Of a stretch of DNA of 64,000 nt, positions 9,301 through 20,457 are shown in pieces (positions within the stretch are counted from its first letter, which is position 1; each line of letters begins with the position of its first letter). The DNA comes from Linderina pennispora (taxonomy: Eukaryota > Kickxellomycota > Kickxellomycetes > Kickxellales > Kickxellaceae), in the NCBI RefSeq assembly GCF_002104995.1, contig NW_024468262.1:372001-436000 (forward strand), read 5' to 3'. The translations under genes were made by a program, and so were the position numbers. The notes below the pieces were generated by a model. It did not search any database and was not told the origin of the DNA. It saw only the letters and a list, made by a program, of their open reading frames with translations.

Positions 9301-11024
9301 GCGAGTGGTACCGTCAGCCATCAACAGCGGGGTGTTGAAACCAAAGCACTTTCCGGTATCGACGTGTCCAAGAATACAGCAGATGGGCGAACGCAAGTCA
9401 TCGGCGGACCGGGCAGCCATGGCATCCTTCATGCGCTGCTGGCGACGAGCAGCAGCAGCCTGCTTACGCTCATACGCCTGGCGCTCAGCGGCAGTCATCT
9501 CCTCCTCAGACGAGCTGTAGTCCGACGAATCGTCAGAGTCGGATTCACTGTCGCTCTCGCTCTCGCTCTCGCTCTCCGACTCGGCAGGCTTAGCCGGAGC
9601 CTTGCCCTTGGCGGCAGGGGCAGCCTTAGGGGCAGGCTTCTTTTCCTCTTCCTCCTCCTCATCAGACGACTGGTCCCAGCTGTCCTTGATCGTCGTCGTC
9701 CTCGTCGTCAGAGGCCTTCTTCTCGCCATCGTCCTTGTCCTCATCCTCGCTGGACTCAAGCAATGCCTCCCAGTCATCGCCAGCATCACCATCACTCTCT
9801 TCCTCGGCCTCCTCCTCAGCCTTCTTACGAGCAGCCTCCTCCTCCTCCTTGCGCTTGCGCTCTTCCTCCTCCTCCTTCTTCTTGCGCTCGGCAGCACGGC
9901 GCTTGCGCTCCTCAGCCTCGCGATGGCCGCCACGACGGCCGCCGCTCTTGGCACCAGCATCGCCACTGCCCTCCCGCTCCGCCAGACCAGCGACCTGGGC
10001 ACCAGATGCCATCAGCGCCTTGAGCGCCTGCTCCTGACGCGCCTTGGCCTCCTTCTGCTTCTTGGTCAGCAGCTTGCCCTCCTTCTTCAGCTGCTCACGA
10101 CGCAAACGGTCGGCCTCGCGCTTGGCCTCGCGCTCAGCTTCCAGACGAGCCTCCTCCTCGGCAATCCGGCGCTCTTCCTCCTCAATTCGCCGCATCTCCT
10201 CCTCATGGGCCTTGCGCATCTCCTCCTCACGCCTCCGCTGCTCTTCGACCATCTTCTGCAGAGCCGCGATCGGCGCACCCTTCTTCTTCTTGCCACCCTT
10301 CTCCTTCTCCTTCTTCGTCGGGGCAGACGCCGGGGCAGGTGCGGCAGCCTCCTCGTCCTCGTCATCACCGCCCTTCTTCCCCTTCTTTTTCTTGTTCTTC
10401 TTGTTCTTCTTGCTGGCACCGCCCTCAGCAGCGTCGTCCTCAGCAGGCTTGTCGTCGTCGATCTTGGCAGTGCCCAGGGTAGCCTCGAGCTCGCGCAGCT
10501 CTGCCTCCTTCTTGGCCTTGGCCTCCTCGGCCTTCTGCTTCTTCAGCAGCTTGGCGCGCTCCTTCTTCTCGCGCTCCTTCTGCTTGGCCGTCTTGATGAC
10601 AACCACTGGCTCGTCAGTGGGCTCGTCGGCAAGATCGATCGGCTGTGGTGTGGAGGCTCCGCCCTTGCCCTTCTTCTTTTTCTTGTTCTTTTTCGACGCC
10701 ATCTGCGGGACATCCGGCTCGTCTTCAGAAGCAGCGGCTGGTGTCTCGGCTGGCGTGGGCTCCTCCTCCTCCTTCCTCTTCCTCCTCGCCCTCCTCAGCG
10801 TCGTCATCGATAGCAAGCGCGGCGAACGATGGTGTGGGAGCACTCTTCTTGCTCTTCTTGTTCTTCTTTGCCCGCGAGATCATGTTCATCAGGCCGCCGC
10901 CGCCGCCCATGTCTTCGTCCTCGGCAGTGTTGGCCATGGCTGTCTCAATGGGATCCTCTACGAGATCATCAGCCCAGATATCTTCGTCGTATCCTCCCTT
11001 CTTGTTTCCCTTCTTCTTTCCCAT
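6385..11024 (-). CDS. FUN12: Eukaryotic translation initiation factor 5B, interrupted by an intein and by eight +1 sites
   Basis: eIF5B is the GTPase that joins 60S subunits to the initiation complex. The N-terminus from ATG 11024 ([11 protein letters not shown]) is the usual Lys/Glu-rich low-complexity region (to about 9450). The G domain has GHVDTGK at 9349-9369, IDTPGHESF and NKVD; domains II-IV follow to KKILDIN at the stop. The P-loop is split between Lys and Thr by an intein (8150-9348). Full-length reading requires skipping one surplus base near 10773, 9688, 8802, 8651, 7687, 7572, 7106 and 6862; each restores canonical eIF5B or intein sequence, for example [19 protein letters not shown] at 7106. 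After correction the precursor is 1,543 residues and the spliced protein about 1,144, normal for fungal eIF5B. No stop-rich decay is seen, so I do not call it a pseudogene. Confidence 0.93.
8150..9348 (-). mobile_element. eIF5B intein with degenerate LAGLIDADG homing endonuclease domain
   Basis: The intein starts at Cys (TGC, 9346-9348) directly after P-loop Lys and ends with His-Asn (AAC 8150-8152) before Thr, the C-extein +1 nucleophile. Block A reads [13 protein letters not shown]. Block B is the [13 protein letters not shown] segment. Blocks F/G read [11 protein letters not shown], very close to fungal Prp8 inteins. The 1,199 nt encode 399 residues after two +1 corrections (8802, 8651). 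The middle holds a LAGLIDADG-type domain. The first motif reads LGLWLAAAQ (normally LGLWLGDG) and the second LAGLVDAAG (normally LAGLIDADG), so the catalytic acidic residue is missing from both. Splicing residues look intact. Prediction: splicing-competent intein, endonuclease catalytically dead. Fungal eIF5B inteins have been catalogued before (Batrachochytrium, from memory). Confidence 0.92.
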
Positions 11025-11788
11025 GGCTGCAAGTGTAGTCTGGTAAAGACAATAAGGTTATGCGAAATATAAAAACGGACGCTGTGTAAATTGGAATTCG
11101 TCGAAGCCGCCTGATAATACAGTGAAAAAAAATTTTGGCCTTCGAGCTCTACGATAATGTGAGATTGCGAATTAGAGCTGGAAACTTTGGCCGGTGCGGA
11201 ATGTCGAATGCACTGGACGCCGTGCTGAATTTGAACTCTACCTTCTTTCCAGGCAGTAACGCTCTAGTCGTGTATGAAAAAAGACGTAGTAATAGCGGAG
11301 AAAGAGTAGAAGCGGCGACGAGCGGGGGCTGAACGGCTTTTAGGGTTGGAAGAAAATTTTTTTTCTTGGCTCATTGGACATAATTTCTGGAGACGCCTCA
11401 CGGCCAGGCTATTGGCTGGCCCTAACTATCCATGTGATTTCCCAAAGTGATCAGAGCAGGCACACAGCTAGCCAGTGAACTAGAGCCCCCTGTGTCATTT
11501 CGTGTGTAATAGATTGTTGCGCGGCCGGCGATGACCGCCATGACGATGCCATAGGAAGTTATCGGGTCGACCGACAACGAGAGCAGCTCCTGCGCTGAAC
11601 CAATGGAGATATCCAGTGGAGACCTGTGACCACTACAATCACAGCTTTCCGCCCAGTTTTACCGATGAAGTCAGATTCCCGCGCAGCAGCGAATTCTTCA
11701 AAAAGGCCAGCGCGTGGCATCAGTGGTTTTCCTTTCTCTTCCATTTTTCTTTTAGGTTTTGAAATCCGAAGCTTATCTACCCCCCAAA
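11025..11788. other. Intergenic region upstream of eIF5B; no gene seen
   Basis: About 760 bp between the eIF5B start and a small plus-strand gene. It should contain the eIF5B promoter (minus strand) and possibly that of the 11.8 kb gene. The only open frames are short and uncomposed. Runs of A/T occur near 11125-11140 and 11350-11360. No repeat, tRNA or conserved protein was recognised. Confidence 0.5.
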
Positions 11789-12293
11789 ATGGAAGTATTC
11801 AACCTGAGAGACGGTAGCCTTGTCCAGAACCCGCTGTCCTGAAATAACAAGCTCTGTGTACTACTCCGATGAATTCGCATTTGGCTCTTTCCAGCTGCCT
11901 GAAGAGTGGCAGCAGGCTAGCATCCTGGCGATGGTCAAGAAAGTGAGCAGTTGGCAAGATGCAGTGCATGATGCTAGAGATGAATCACACTTCTTCTTCC
12001 TGCACAGCGATATATGCGACGTTTACATTCCAGGTGCAGAGTTTCTTGTGAGCCATGGAGTAGTTGACCATGAATGGTATGCCGACAATCCTCTGGTGCA
12101 ATTCTGGCTTCTTCGCATAAGATATCCGCGAGACAGACTGGTCTATGCCATCAGAGACTTTGCCAGAGACGAGCCAGCGCATGTCGACGACCTTTTGGAG
12201 CTGGAAGACAGTGAATGCCACAATTACGTGGACATAGCTAACGCCATTGTTGTGAGCACGATTGACGGACACGATGTTCTGGGTTTTAATTAA
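11789..12293 (+). CDS. Small uncharacterised acidic protein
   Basis: From ATG 11789 (MEVFNLRDGSLVQNPL) the frame hits a stop at 11840, but skipping one base near 11837 joins it to an open frame running to TAA at 12291-12293, giving about 167 residues. The sequence is complex and globular-looking (FQLPEEWQQAS, FFFLHSDICDVYIPG, LLRIRYPRDRLVYAIRDF, acidic LLELEDSE), unlike random translation. I recognise no family, signal peptide or membrane segment. The same one-base pattern seen in conserved genes supports it being a gene. It could also be a fragment of a larger, lineage-specific family member. Confidence 0.45.
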
Positions 12294-13034
12294 AAAATAT
12301 TTGGTACCAGAATAGGAGCACATGTATACAGCGCTTCCTGATCTGCCGCATCCATCAGAATATCTCGAGTGCCAGCACGCAGACAATTTCCTCCTTATGA
12401 TCTGGCATATGTGTGAGGAACGAAACACAAGTAGGCGACGGATGCAGAACTGACCACACTTGGACGAGGCAGCTGATTACGGACCTCCAAAATGGAGTAC
12501 TTGTCCCATTTTCGTTGAGCTCAGAAAGTCTATGATGGTACCGATCTGATCTATGGGCACCAAGTACTTACAAAAACCAGCTTGCCCCCTTGAGCGAGCT
12601 CCAGCGAAACCTCTGTGTAGGTTATGCGAAGGACAGAATGGGTCCGGATTTGGCTTACATATTTTTGAATGCTTGGGGTTAGGATAGCATTGGTTCGATA
12701 TCCCAAGTCGTTGATATATCATTTCACAATAATATCTATTGGAAAGGAACTTGTACCACCATTACTGCTGGGAATCCAGTGCCATACAGTTTACACAGCG
12801 TGCAACGGGAACCAGGCATCGCTTTTGCACGCTTTCACTCCATTGGGATATTTAGCATCTTCGCCCTGACATCCTCCTTGCTACCTCAATGCGGACACTG
12901 GCTGAGGGAGGTGCGACTGTGTAGCACGCTACCACGCTACCAGTTTCTCAGCCGTGGTATATCTTGATTGGAAGAAACTGTAAAAAATACTCGAGAAAAC
13001 AAAAAAAGCAAACGGTGTGTCTGCTGGACGAGCA
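12294..13034. other. Gene-free stretch
   Basis: About 740 bp between two small uncharacterised loci. Only short, unconvincing open frames occur on either strand. No repeat or RNA gene was recognised. Confidence 0.4.
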
Positions 13035-13716
13035 TCATGGAGCCTCACCCTTGGCCTGCGACCATTTTATATACCTCTCTCGCAAGTAGATCGCGTAGGT
13101 TTCCAGCGGCTCTGCTCTTGCCCAAAGCTGCTCGATGATCTTGCGGTAGGGGCTTGGAATGTCGTCCAGACTCTCGCGATAGCCTTTAATTACTTTCACA
13201 TGAATATCGTGGAAGGAAATATGTGCCAAACGGTATTTTACCCGTCGAGCACAGTCATAGCACATATCCTAGGGAGTAATAGTTGTTGTACTTGTGAGAC
13301 ATATTCGTTGCAGTGTAGCTTGTAGACATGTATGGTCCTGCCCTAGTTTCATTCTGCCGGACCCGTTCTTAAAGTTGCTGTCAGTGACACTACTGTCAAA
13401 ATCAGCTATGAACACGCCATGCTGGTGGTCGAGCAGGGATGTTTCTGGGGTTGCGTTCGTCACGTAAACCCCGAACGCTGTTGATTCGAAAAGCATTGGC
13501 AATAAAAAAACTCTTTAGACAAGGGCGGCAGTGATGTGGTACGCTAAAGACAATGATATATGAATATGTAGCTTCGAAAAGAACAGGAAAAAGCAATAGA
13601 ATTCCTGGTTCAAGCACAAGCACTGCCAAAGGAACTATGAGCTCAAGCAGATGAGCTGCACACGTCATCCACTGTGGCCAGCTCACCTGCAACATTTCCT
13701 CGACCTCCTCTGCCAT
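13035..13716 (-). CDS. Possible small intron-containing gene, function unknown
   Basis: The minus strand carries three protein-like pieces in order. A start ATG at 13716 gives MAEEVEEMLQ followed directly by a GTGAGC donor. A middle frame (about 13480-13330) reads FGVYVTNATPETSLLDHQHG. A C-terminal frame (13035-13265) has a CYDCARR pair and the helical segment YRKIIEQLWARAEPLETYAI, ending at a stop at 13035. A YAG acceptor-like site stands before the last piece (CCCTAG near 13270). Exact splice sites could not be fixed because the phases do not all match, perhaps through indels. No family recognised. It may equally be a decayed gene. Confidence 0.3.
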
Positions 13717-14417
13717 TGTAAAACATTAGTCAACCTAATCCACGGACTGCTTTTTCTACGCTCCGAGTCAGTTCACATGGATGGGAGCTATCTGGTTCGT
13801 ATGCGCAGGCTCAAGGGCCGGGATAACCTGGGCTGCCCGCCGTCACTGGGAGCAGGCTTCTAAAAGATGCTGATTCTATGCTAGCAAATATTTTGGAGTA
13901 GTATCCGAATGCTCTATCCTCCCTGTGTGTGTATCGGATCCAGGTCTGCACAGGCTACCGGCGGTCTGAACTACACTGGGTTAGCGCCCACCCGCAACTG
14001 TCCCTCTGAGATTTCCGCTCTGATTCCACTGAAGACAATAGGGTGGTCAGATTCAGACCTCAGAATCTAACAATGGCCATGCCTGGTCTAGCCCTGCGGT
14101 TGCATCGAACAGACGATGCGATGCAGTGCCTGGCCGGAAGTGTGGCTATATATCCCACACACACGCATTCCTCCTTCTGTCCTTTTCTTCTGTTTCCTTC
14201 GGAATAACATCCACACTTCAAAATGTTCCAAAGCCCCTTATCGAGCCCCCCCCCCCAGAAGCCAACAAACTGATACATCATAATGTGCAGACTTGCCCTA
14301 TATACACAGCCAATATAAGCAACGCATAATATATGCCCAGTAGAGAAGCCTTGCAATATTTGTGCTGGGAATGTTATGATGGTCTCATTAGTGAGAAATA
14401 GCCGGAAGACACCAAAT
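13717..14417. other. Gene-free stretch with an 11-C run
   Basis: About 700 bp downstream of the ArfGAP gene. It contains a homopolymer of eleven C at 14246-14256. No coding or RNA feature was recognised. Confidence 0.4.
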
Positions 14418-15996
14418 CTACTTCATGAAGAAGTCAAGGTCCATGAACGCGTTGTTGCCGGCGTTGTTGCCGGCCGCTGCCTGTCCTTGAGATGCGCCGT
14501 TTGTGCTGGCGGCAGGCTGAGAAGGCCCCTTCGAGTAGAGCGACATGATAAAGTCATTGTCAAACATGGATTGGCCACCATTAGGCGGCGCGGTGATTGT
14601 CGCAGGTGATGTGGCAGCAACAGCCGGGGTGCTGGTGGGCTGTGCCAGGCTCTGAACGACAGGAGCAGCAAGCTTGGCAGCCGGAGCCGGGGCACTGGAC
14701 GCGGGTGCCGCTGACAAGAAGTCGCCAAAGTCGCCAAAGTTGTCGTTGGAGACAGCAGCCGGAGCAGTGGCCGGAGCCGGAGCAGCAGAGCCAATGGTCA
14801 GACTACCAAACATATTGTCGAGTGGGCTGATCTGCGCGGCAGCAGCAGCAGGAGCAGCAGGCTTAGTGGCCGGGGCAGCAGGAGCACTGGACATGCTGCC
14901 AAAGAAATCGCCGTCCAGAAGATCAGCAGCAGCGCTGGAGGCAGCCGGGGCAGCAGCGGGCTTGGCAGCAGCGGGCTTGGCGGCCTTGGCCGATGCGCTG
15001 GTGCGCGGCGGTGCATTATCGCTCAGCAGCAGCTCGATTGCTTGGTTGACATTGCCCTTGCACTGAAGCAGGGCCTGGACGTTCTGCCCGGCATGGTCAA
15101 AGCCCATGTTGATAAGCTGCTTAACGCGCGGATCGCTCTCCGAGATGGCCGGCTTAGCTGGCTCCTCGGTCTCGCCGCTCAGGAACGCAGCAGCCCGAGC
15201 AACGTCAAAGCTGAACTTCTTCAGCGCCGCATGGTTCTCGCGCACGTTGGTAAATCCCATCTCGCGCAGCTTCGTCAGTGCGGTCGCCTCGTCCATCGAT
15301 CCACCGCGTACAGGCTCCCTGACAGGCGTCGACAGATCGGCCCCTTCCTGTGTTGGGTCCATGACGCCGCTGCGCTGGTCGACAAACAGCCGGCGCTCGT
15401 ACTTGTCCCGGATGTACCGCTCGATTTCGCGGTCCGAGCGGGGTGCCGGGTGCCGGTCGGGGTGTGGGTTGAAGAAGGCATTCGCCCGCTTGTTGCCGAT
15501 CCGCCGGAAGTGCTCGATCTGCTCGGGTGTCCAGTTGTCGAGGCTGATGGACTTGACCTTGGTAATATGTGTGCCGATGCGCCGATGGAAGCCGCCACAC
15601 CGAATGCACAGGAACACGCCGATGTTCCACGATGCCCAGCGCGGCCCTACAGGGTACATAGTGACAAGGGTGTGCACGTGTGGTGTCAGTCAGCCGGTGT
15701 CTCCCACGTCTCGGCGCACAGCATGGTGCGCTGCTTGTTCTCAGAAGCCGCGCCAGCTGAGCATTCTGAATTAGCAGGGATTGCTAGAGATGGGCATCCA
15801 GCCGCTGGAGACTCTAAATTCACCCTGCATTTGCGTAAGCGCCCTGGCTGCGAGGGGCTAGGCTAGTGCTGTTGTCCTTACCTGGTGCTCCGCAATCAGC
15901 GCATGTTGAGTTGTCGGGCTGCTTCACAAGCTCGGAGAGCAATTTGGTGTGCTTCTCGGCGAGCCTCTTCTTCTCCTTGTCTGTGATGGGCGCCAT
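14418..15996 (-). CDS. ArfGAP protein with two UBA-like domains (Ucp3/SMAP type)
   Basis: Two exons: 15882-15996 and 14418-15646, separated by a 235 bp intron with GTAAGG donor and TAG acceptor; the product is 447 residues. Exon 1 encodes MAPITDKEKKRLAEKH through CADCGAP, and exon 2 begins PRWASWNIGVFLCIRC, so splicing rebuilds the C-x2-C-x16-C-x2-C zinc finger and the catalytic Arg region FHRRIGTH of an Arf GTPase-activating protein. UBA-like segments follow (LREMGFTNVRENHAALKKF; LINMGFDHAGQNVQALLQ). The remainder is Ala/Pro-rich with short NFGDFGDF, NMFGSL and DGDFFGSM motifs. The family stimulates GTP hydrolysis on Arf at Golgi or endosomes. S. pombe Ucp3 has ArfGAP plus UBA. Coding exons need no frame correction. 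Confidence 0.9.
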
Positions 15997-16193
15997 GGCA
16001 GCAGCAACTGAAATCCACTAAAAAGAGCTAGAAAAAGTGCAAATTCGAGGAGCGGGATAGTAGAAAACAGTGTTTGTGGCATGCGGGAAGCGCTCTTGAT
16101 TTCCACCCGCCTCAACCAGGTTCCGGCTTGTGTGCCTCCGCTTCAAGAGATATAATTTGGCTGTCGTCATATCGCTAGACCTTTGGAGGTGTA

Positions 16194-17624
16194 TTAAAAT
16201 TTTAGGGTTGCTGTCTCGTCGACCATTCCATGGCGATGGTACACGTTTCTCGAGTAGGTGAACTTGCTGAGCTTTAGTTCGGCGGCAAACAGCTCCTGGG
16301 CTGCTGCATCGCGCTGGCCATCGACCGGCGTCTTCTCCTCCATCGAGTTGCCGGCTTTGGCGTCCAGCATCGCCGACACCCACAGCTTTGTGGACCTTCT
16401 CAAACTCTGCAGGTTTTATCACGCCACACCTGCTCGGCGGCCCGCCTTCCCTCAGTGTCAAACATGGCGGCGTTCTCGCCCTCTTGCGGCAGGCGATACT
16501 CGAGGCTGAACTCGTTTGTGCCACCAGCACACACTGGGAGCTGGTCCCTGTCGACGTACCTCATGACCTCGTCGGCGTTCTTGGCGAATACGATGCGCGA
16601 GCCCAGGTTGGCGTCGAGGAAGGGCCGGATCAGATTCCAAAAATTGGAGAAGAGCCAGCTGTCGACCAGCAGGATGATCATGCTGGTCGAGTCGGCATAC
16701 TGCTTCATGCCCAGAGTCACCATGAAGTGGACCATCTGGAACGGCGTGTTGTCAAGGGAAAAGCCGGTAAAATCGTATATCATTGTGGCCCGGTTGTACC
16801 CGCGCGTCACCGACTGGATGCCCTCAAAGATCGTGATCAGGTACCGCTTGAAGACGAAGGGCTCGGTGGCTCGCGGCATGATATTGCGCACCGTGACATG
16901 GTACAGCAGGTATCCGAGTCGGTCGCGGCCAACAAGCCGGCAAAACTCTAGACGGAACTCGTCCAGCCCAGATGTGATGTCGCCTTCGTAATTGAGTCTG
17001 TCTGCTGCCTCAGCTGCCCGCCACTCGAGGACGCTCTTGATGGTACCAAACGCACGGTCGACGTCCCACCCCATGGCCCGCAGATAGCGGTGTAGCCAGA
17101 TGTCCGGATGCATCTTTGACGAGGCGATCGTCCAGAACATGTCCGCCAGATTGCGTGTCTCATTGTCGGGGTGCTTGAATGACGGGAAGTAGTTGTCGGG
17201 GATCAGGCGTACCGGCCGGCCAATGGTACGATCGAGGTACTGCTGTGTGGTCTCGTTGACGTGTCTATCCAGAAGCAGCTTGTCGAGCGGCAGCTTGGTC
17301 TTTTTGGAGCCAAACGCGATACGGATGTAGGCCGCCGCTAGTCTTGGTGAACTGCCATGCACGGCGAGTGATTTCTTCTGGCCCAAGACCCTCTAGACCA
17401 GGCTCGTCAGGACCCAGCTCCGACCAGTCGCGGTCGACTTTTTGCAACAGCTCGCCGACCACTTTCACCGGTTTGTCCCTGACGCTATCCAGGTATTGGA
17501 AAATGAGCTGCCAGAGCCTGGCAGTTTTGCGCTGCTGGTCAGCAGTCAAGAAGCCATATGTGCCGCCGGTCGAAGGCGTTTTGGTTGCGTACTCGTTGAG
17601 AATGGTAGCTGGTGATATAGTCAT
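16194..17624 (-). CDS. CRAL-TRIO (Sec14-like) lipid-transfer domain protein
   Basis: From ATG 17624 (MTISPATILNEYATKT) to TAA near 16194, about 475 residues after skipping single bases near 17339, 16411 and 16380. The N-terminal region (about 1-190) includes ESSENTIAL-looking helices with KTKLPLDKLLLDRHV and the CRAL-TRIO N segment WLHRYLRAMGWDVDRAF. The lipid-binding domain contains the family-typical MIYDFTGFSLDN, ILLVDSWLFSNFWNLIRPF and RIVFAKNADEV segments and the late CAGGTNEFSLEYRLP. Known relatives bind and exchange phosphatidylinositol or other lipids at Golgi, ER or plasma membrane. The C-terminus reads KFTYSRNVYHRHGMVDETAT. No signal peptide is seen; a cytosolic protein is likely. 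Head of the gene lies about 310 bp from the RUS gene stop. Confidence 0.85.
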
Positions 17625-17932
17625 TCTGCAGTTCGGGATATAGATGGAAATGGCAAAAAAAGGAGATGAACTGAAAAGCGGTACGCATCTGCAGTACGCT
17701 GCTGCCCCTATTTCAAAGGCAAATGCGATAGTCTAAGCCCTAAATCCCGGAGTCAGCTAGGGACGCAGTATATCTCCACCTCCCGTACATCAATGAAAAT
17801 GAGTCGATACTTTGCTGCATTTATGCATATGCACGCCACAAGTAGAAGCCAGCATGTGCACGTTTATTAACCATGAACGTAACGGCAAATACGCAAATTG
17901 TACTATTGGGTAGTAAATAGCACCGAGATTAT

Positions 17933-19551
17933 TTATTCCTTTCTAGCTGTCTCTTCAAGACGTAGCAGCCTCGACTCTTTGCTAAAGAAGATGGTCTCCG
18001 TATCCCACCCCCGCTGCTTCAAGGAGGTAGTAAATTCCTCAAATGTGCGCCTAGCAAACCCGTGCGCGCGCTTCGCCGCTTCCTCTACATCTGTCCGAGT
18101 ACCGAGCAGCTGGCGCAGTGACATGGCGTTGTAGAAAGCAAGTAGCATATCACTGGTCGATGCCTTGTCGCTGAACCACAGATATACATTGCCATTGGTG
18201 CTGCCATGCGCTGTGGATTCAGGCAAATACCCAATATAGTAGTTTTCGTTCGGAGCGCCTGCCTGCTGCTCAACTGCCCTGGCGACCATGCGCGCAACTA
18301 GATCTTGCGATTTCTGGCTGCGACGAGCCGGCATATCGTGGGCTATCCTGTCGAGCCTCCGGGACACAACGATGCCAGGAAGATCCGCAGTGGGGGTGAT
18401 GTGGTGGACCTGCCGGATGAATTCCTCAGCCCTGGCCACCTCCCGCGGCGCCTTTATCGCACTGGCGTTTAGCGCCAACCTCCATCCTCAGCCGTGATTG
18501 CTCCGGCACTGAGCAAGAGGCGCGCGCGCTCCAAGTTCAGCGACGGCGTGATTGCGTAAAACAGCGACACATGGTTTGCCCACAGGCTGATCAGGCTCAG
18601 CGGTACAAAAGCGACCAGCAGCGTGTATATTGACCCATCCATGGTAGCGCCGATTAGCACGCCAGTGGCAGTGCCAAGAAGCCCGGCGGCGGTTGCTTGC
18701 GAGCCAAACTTTGCCTGTGACATCGCCCAGGTTCTCCTTCAGGCAAAACTGGCGGTTGACTGTAGCCTTGGTGGCAAAGATAGCCAGCCACGAGATGTTT
18801 TTGCCCACATTCGCAACGGATCCAATCACAAGGAACAGGTGCGGTACCAGCGGGGTCAGCATCTCCAGCCATGTCGCGCACTGCAGCCAGATGGTCGACC
18901 AGAACCGCTGGTGCTTCGGGTCGCTGTCGAACCGCTGGCCGACTAGCGTCGCGTAGATCACGCCTCCCAGCTGCCCGAATCCGTCCTTGATCACCCAGTT
19001 TATAGGCTGCCGACAGAGGCAGCGATCCGGCACCCAGACCCATTGCGTACAGCATCGCCTGCGTGGATAGAACGCCCGATGCTGCGCCAAACACATTGTG
19101 GACGAATTGCCATTTTGTGTACGGAATGTACTCGGGCGTCACTGTGTTTTTGTAGTCTGCAGGCATGAATGCCTCGATCCCCTTCATAACCAGTGCGCGC
19201 AGCCGCTCGACGGCTGTGGGTTTGCGTGCCGGGACATTGGCATCGGTAGACAGCACTGGGAGTCCCAGAAACTCGCCTCTGGATCGGACAAACTCGAGAC
19301 AGCGAGGCCGGGTTGCCAAACTGTTGTTGCAGGTCGTACCGCCTGATCGTCGACGACAGACAGCCCTGCTTGATAACGAGGTCCTGGCTGACTGCGTGTT
19401 TACTGACTGGCTTCATGGTGGGCGCATGGGCGAGGCTTTCTTTGGGCGTATACCTGCGGATCTGTATGCTTCGATTCCATGCTGCCGGTGTTGACGCTCC
19501 CCGAGCAGATCTAATAGATACAAGCGCTGCCCTACTGACACAGAGCATCAT
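17933..19551 (-). CDS. RUS/DUF647 family protein (ROOT UVB SENSITIVE, C16orf58-like)
   Basis: About 538 residues once one surplus base is skipped near 19299, 19004 and 18721 and one base is supplied near 18482 (a -1 site). The DUF647 core is clear: FMPADYKNTVTPEYIPYTKW, FGAASGVLSTQAMLYAMG, then WVIKDGFGQLGGVIYATLVG, FWSTIWLQCATWLEMLTPLVPHLFLVIGSVANV (cited in parts) and a C-terminal regulatory half rich in charged helices ending ESRLLRLEETARKE. Several segments are hydrophobic enough to span membranes. The first ~40 residues are Arg/Ser/Ala-rich without acids (SRAALVSIRSARGAS), resembling a mitochondrial presequence; that is inference. RUS proteins are linked to vitamin B6 and UV responses in plants; the fungal role is unknown. 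Confidence 0.85.
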
Positions 19552-20457
19552 CGCACAGACTGAGGAATTAAGGATAAGTGTATAAAAACGGATTGCGGCG
19601 AGACAGGATTGAAAGAGGAGGGCGGATCGGTGTTTGGACGCACTACCCCCTCCCTTCTTATAGTACCAGATGGCTGGTGGGAATCCCGCCGTCCTTGGGA
19701 CAGCTGTTCACACGCCCACTGCAAAAACAGCACTGGTATCATGGGCGGTCTCGAAATAGACGAACCCGGGCATGGTCGCTGATCACAGGAGATACGGGGC
19801 ACATTCACACGAATCCGCCACATATGCTGGGACATCAGCGGGATGCACCGCGCATCGGCTCTAGAATCGGGGAGCTGCGCGGAGTGTTAATTTCCAGGCG
19901 CACATCGATATACCCCGCATATGTACATGCCATGTGCAGCGAAAGACCACGTTCGCCTGCTGGCCATGTCTACTCGACAGGACATCCCTGCGTTGCTCCA
20001 CCGCCCGCCTAATGAGTGACGTGTCTCATTTAAACAATCATGGTGCAGGGGATGCAATTGAGAGACCACGTATCTACTGCAACCACGCCGCACTGGATGG
20101 CAGCGCAAGGCTGGTGTGCGGCTTCGCACCTTTTTCTCTTCAGCTTTTTTCACATTAAGCAAAATTTCCTCCTTCGCCAGCTCTACGCCAATTCGCGTGG
20201 ACCGATTTGAATCGAACCCATTCAAAGCCTACACTAGAGCGCCCTGCCCTTTTTGCCTGTAGAGAAAATATTTTCTTGTCGCAAATTTGTTTCTCCCACT
20301 AGAGCGACGGGCCGCAGTTACTTTAGAATTACACGCCGGTTTCCACTATCTTGCTTTTCTGTACACTTTCCAACCCTTCCTGTATACACCTGTAATTTCA
20401 TTCCCACCCTCCCCTCAGCTAGATATCCGCAGCACGCTCTTTGTACAAAAATAAACC
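19552..20457. promoter_or_regulatory. Bidirectional intergenic region between divergent genes
   Basis: About 900 bp separate the divergently read RUS gene and the sirtuin/RNF10 gene, so it should hold both promoters. A B-box-like GGTTCGATTC lies on the minus strand near 20208-20217, but no tRNA fold could be drawn around it. No coding sequence recognised. Confidence 0.45.

Noticed and set aside
8659-10023. 454-codon plus-strand frame across the intein
   Set aside because: Antisense shadow of eIF5B and its intein; no independent features.
9602-10813. Leu-rich plus-strand frame that looks like many membrane helices
   Set aside because: It is the antisense of the Lys/Glu-rich eIF5B N-terminus (CTC/CTT repeats opposite GAG/AAG), not a membrane protein.
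6385-11024. Calling eIF5B (and other frame-broken genes) pseudogenes
   Set aside because: Between the single-base steps the proteins are highly conserved without internal stops or substitutions typical of decay; essential single-copy genes are affected.
20160-20260. tRNA-like B box (GGTTCGATTC on the minus strand)
   Set aside because: No acceptor or anticodon stem pairs could be drawn around it.
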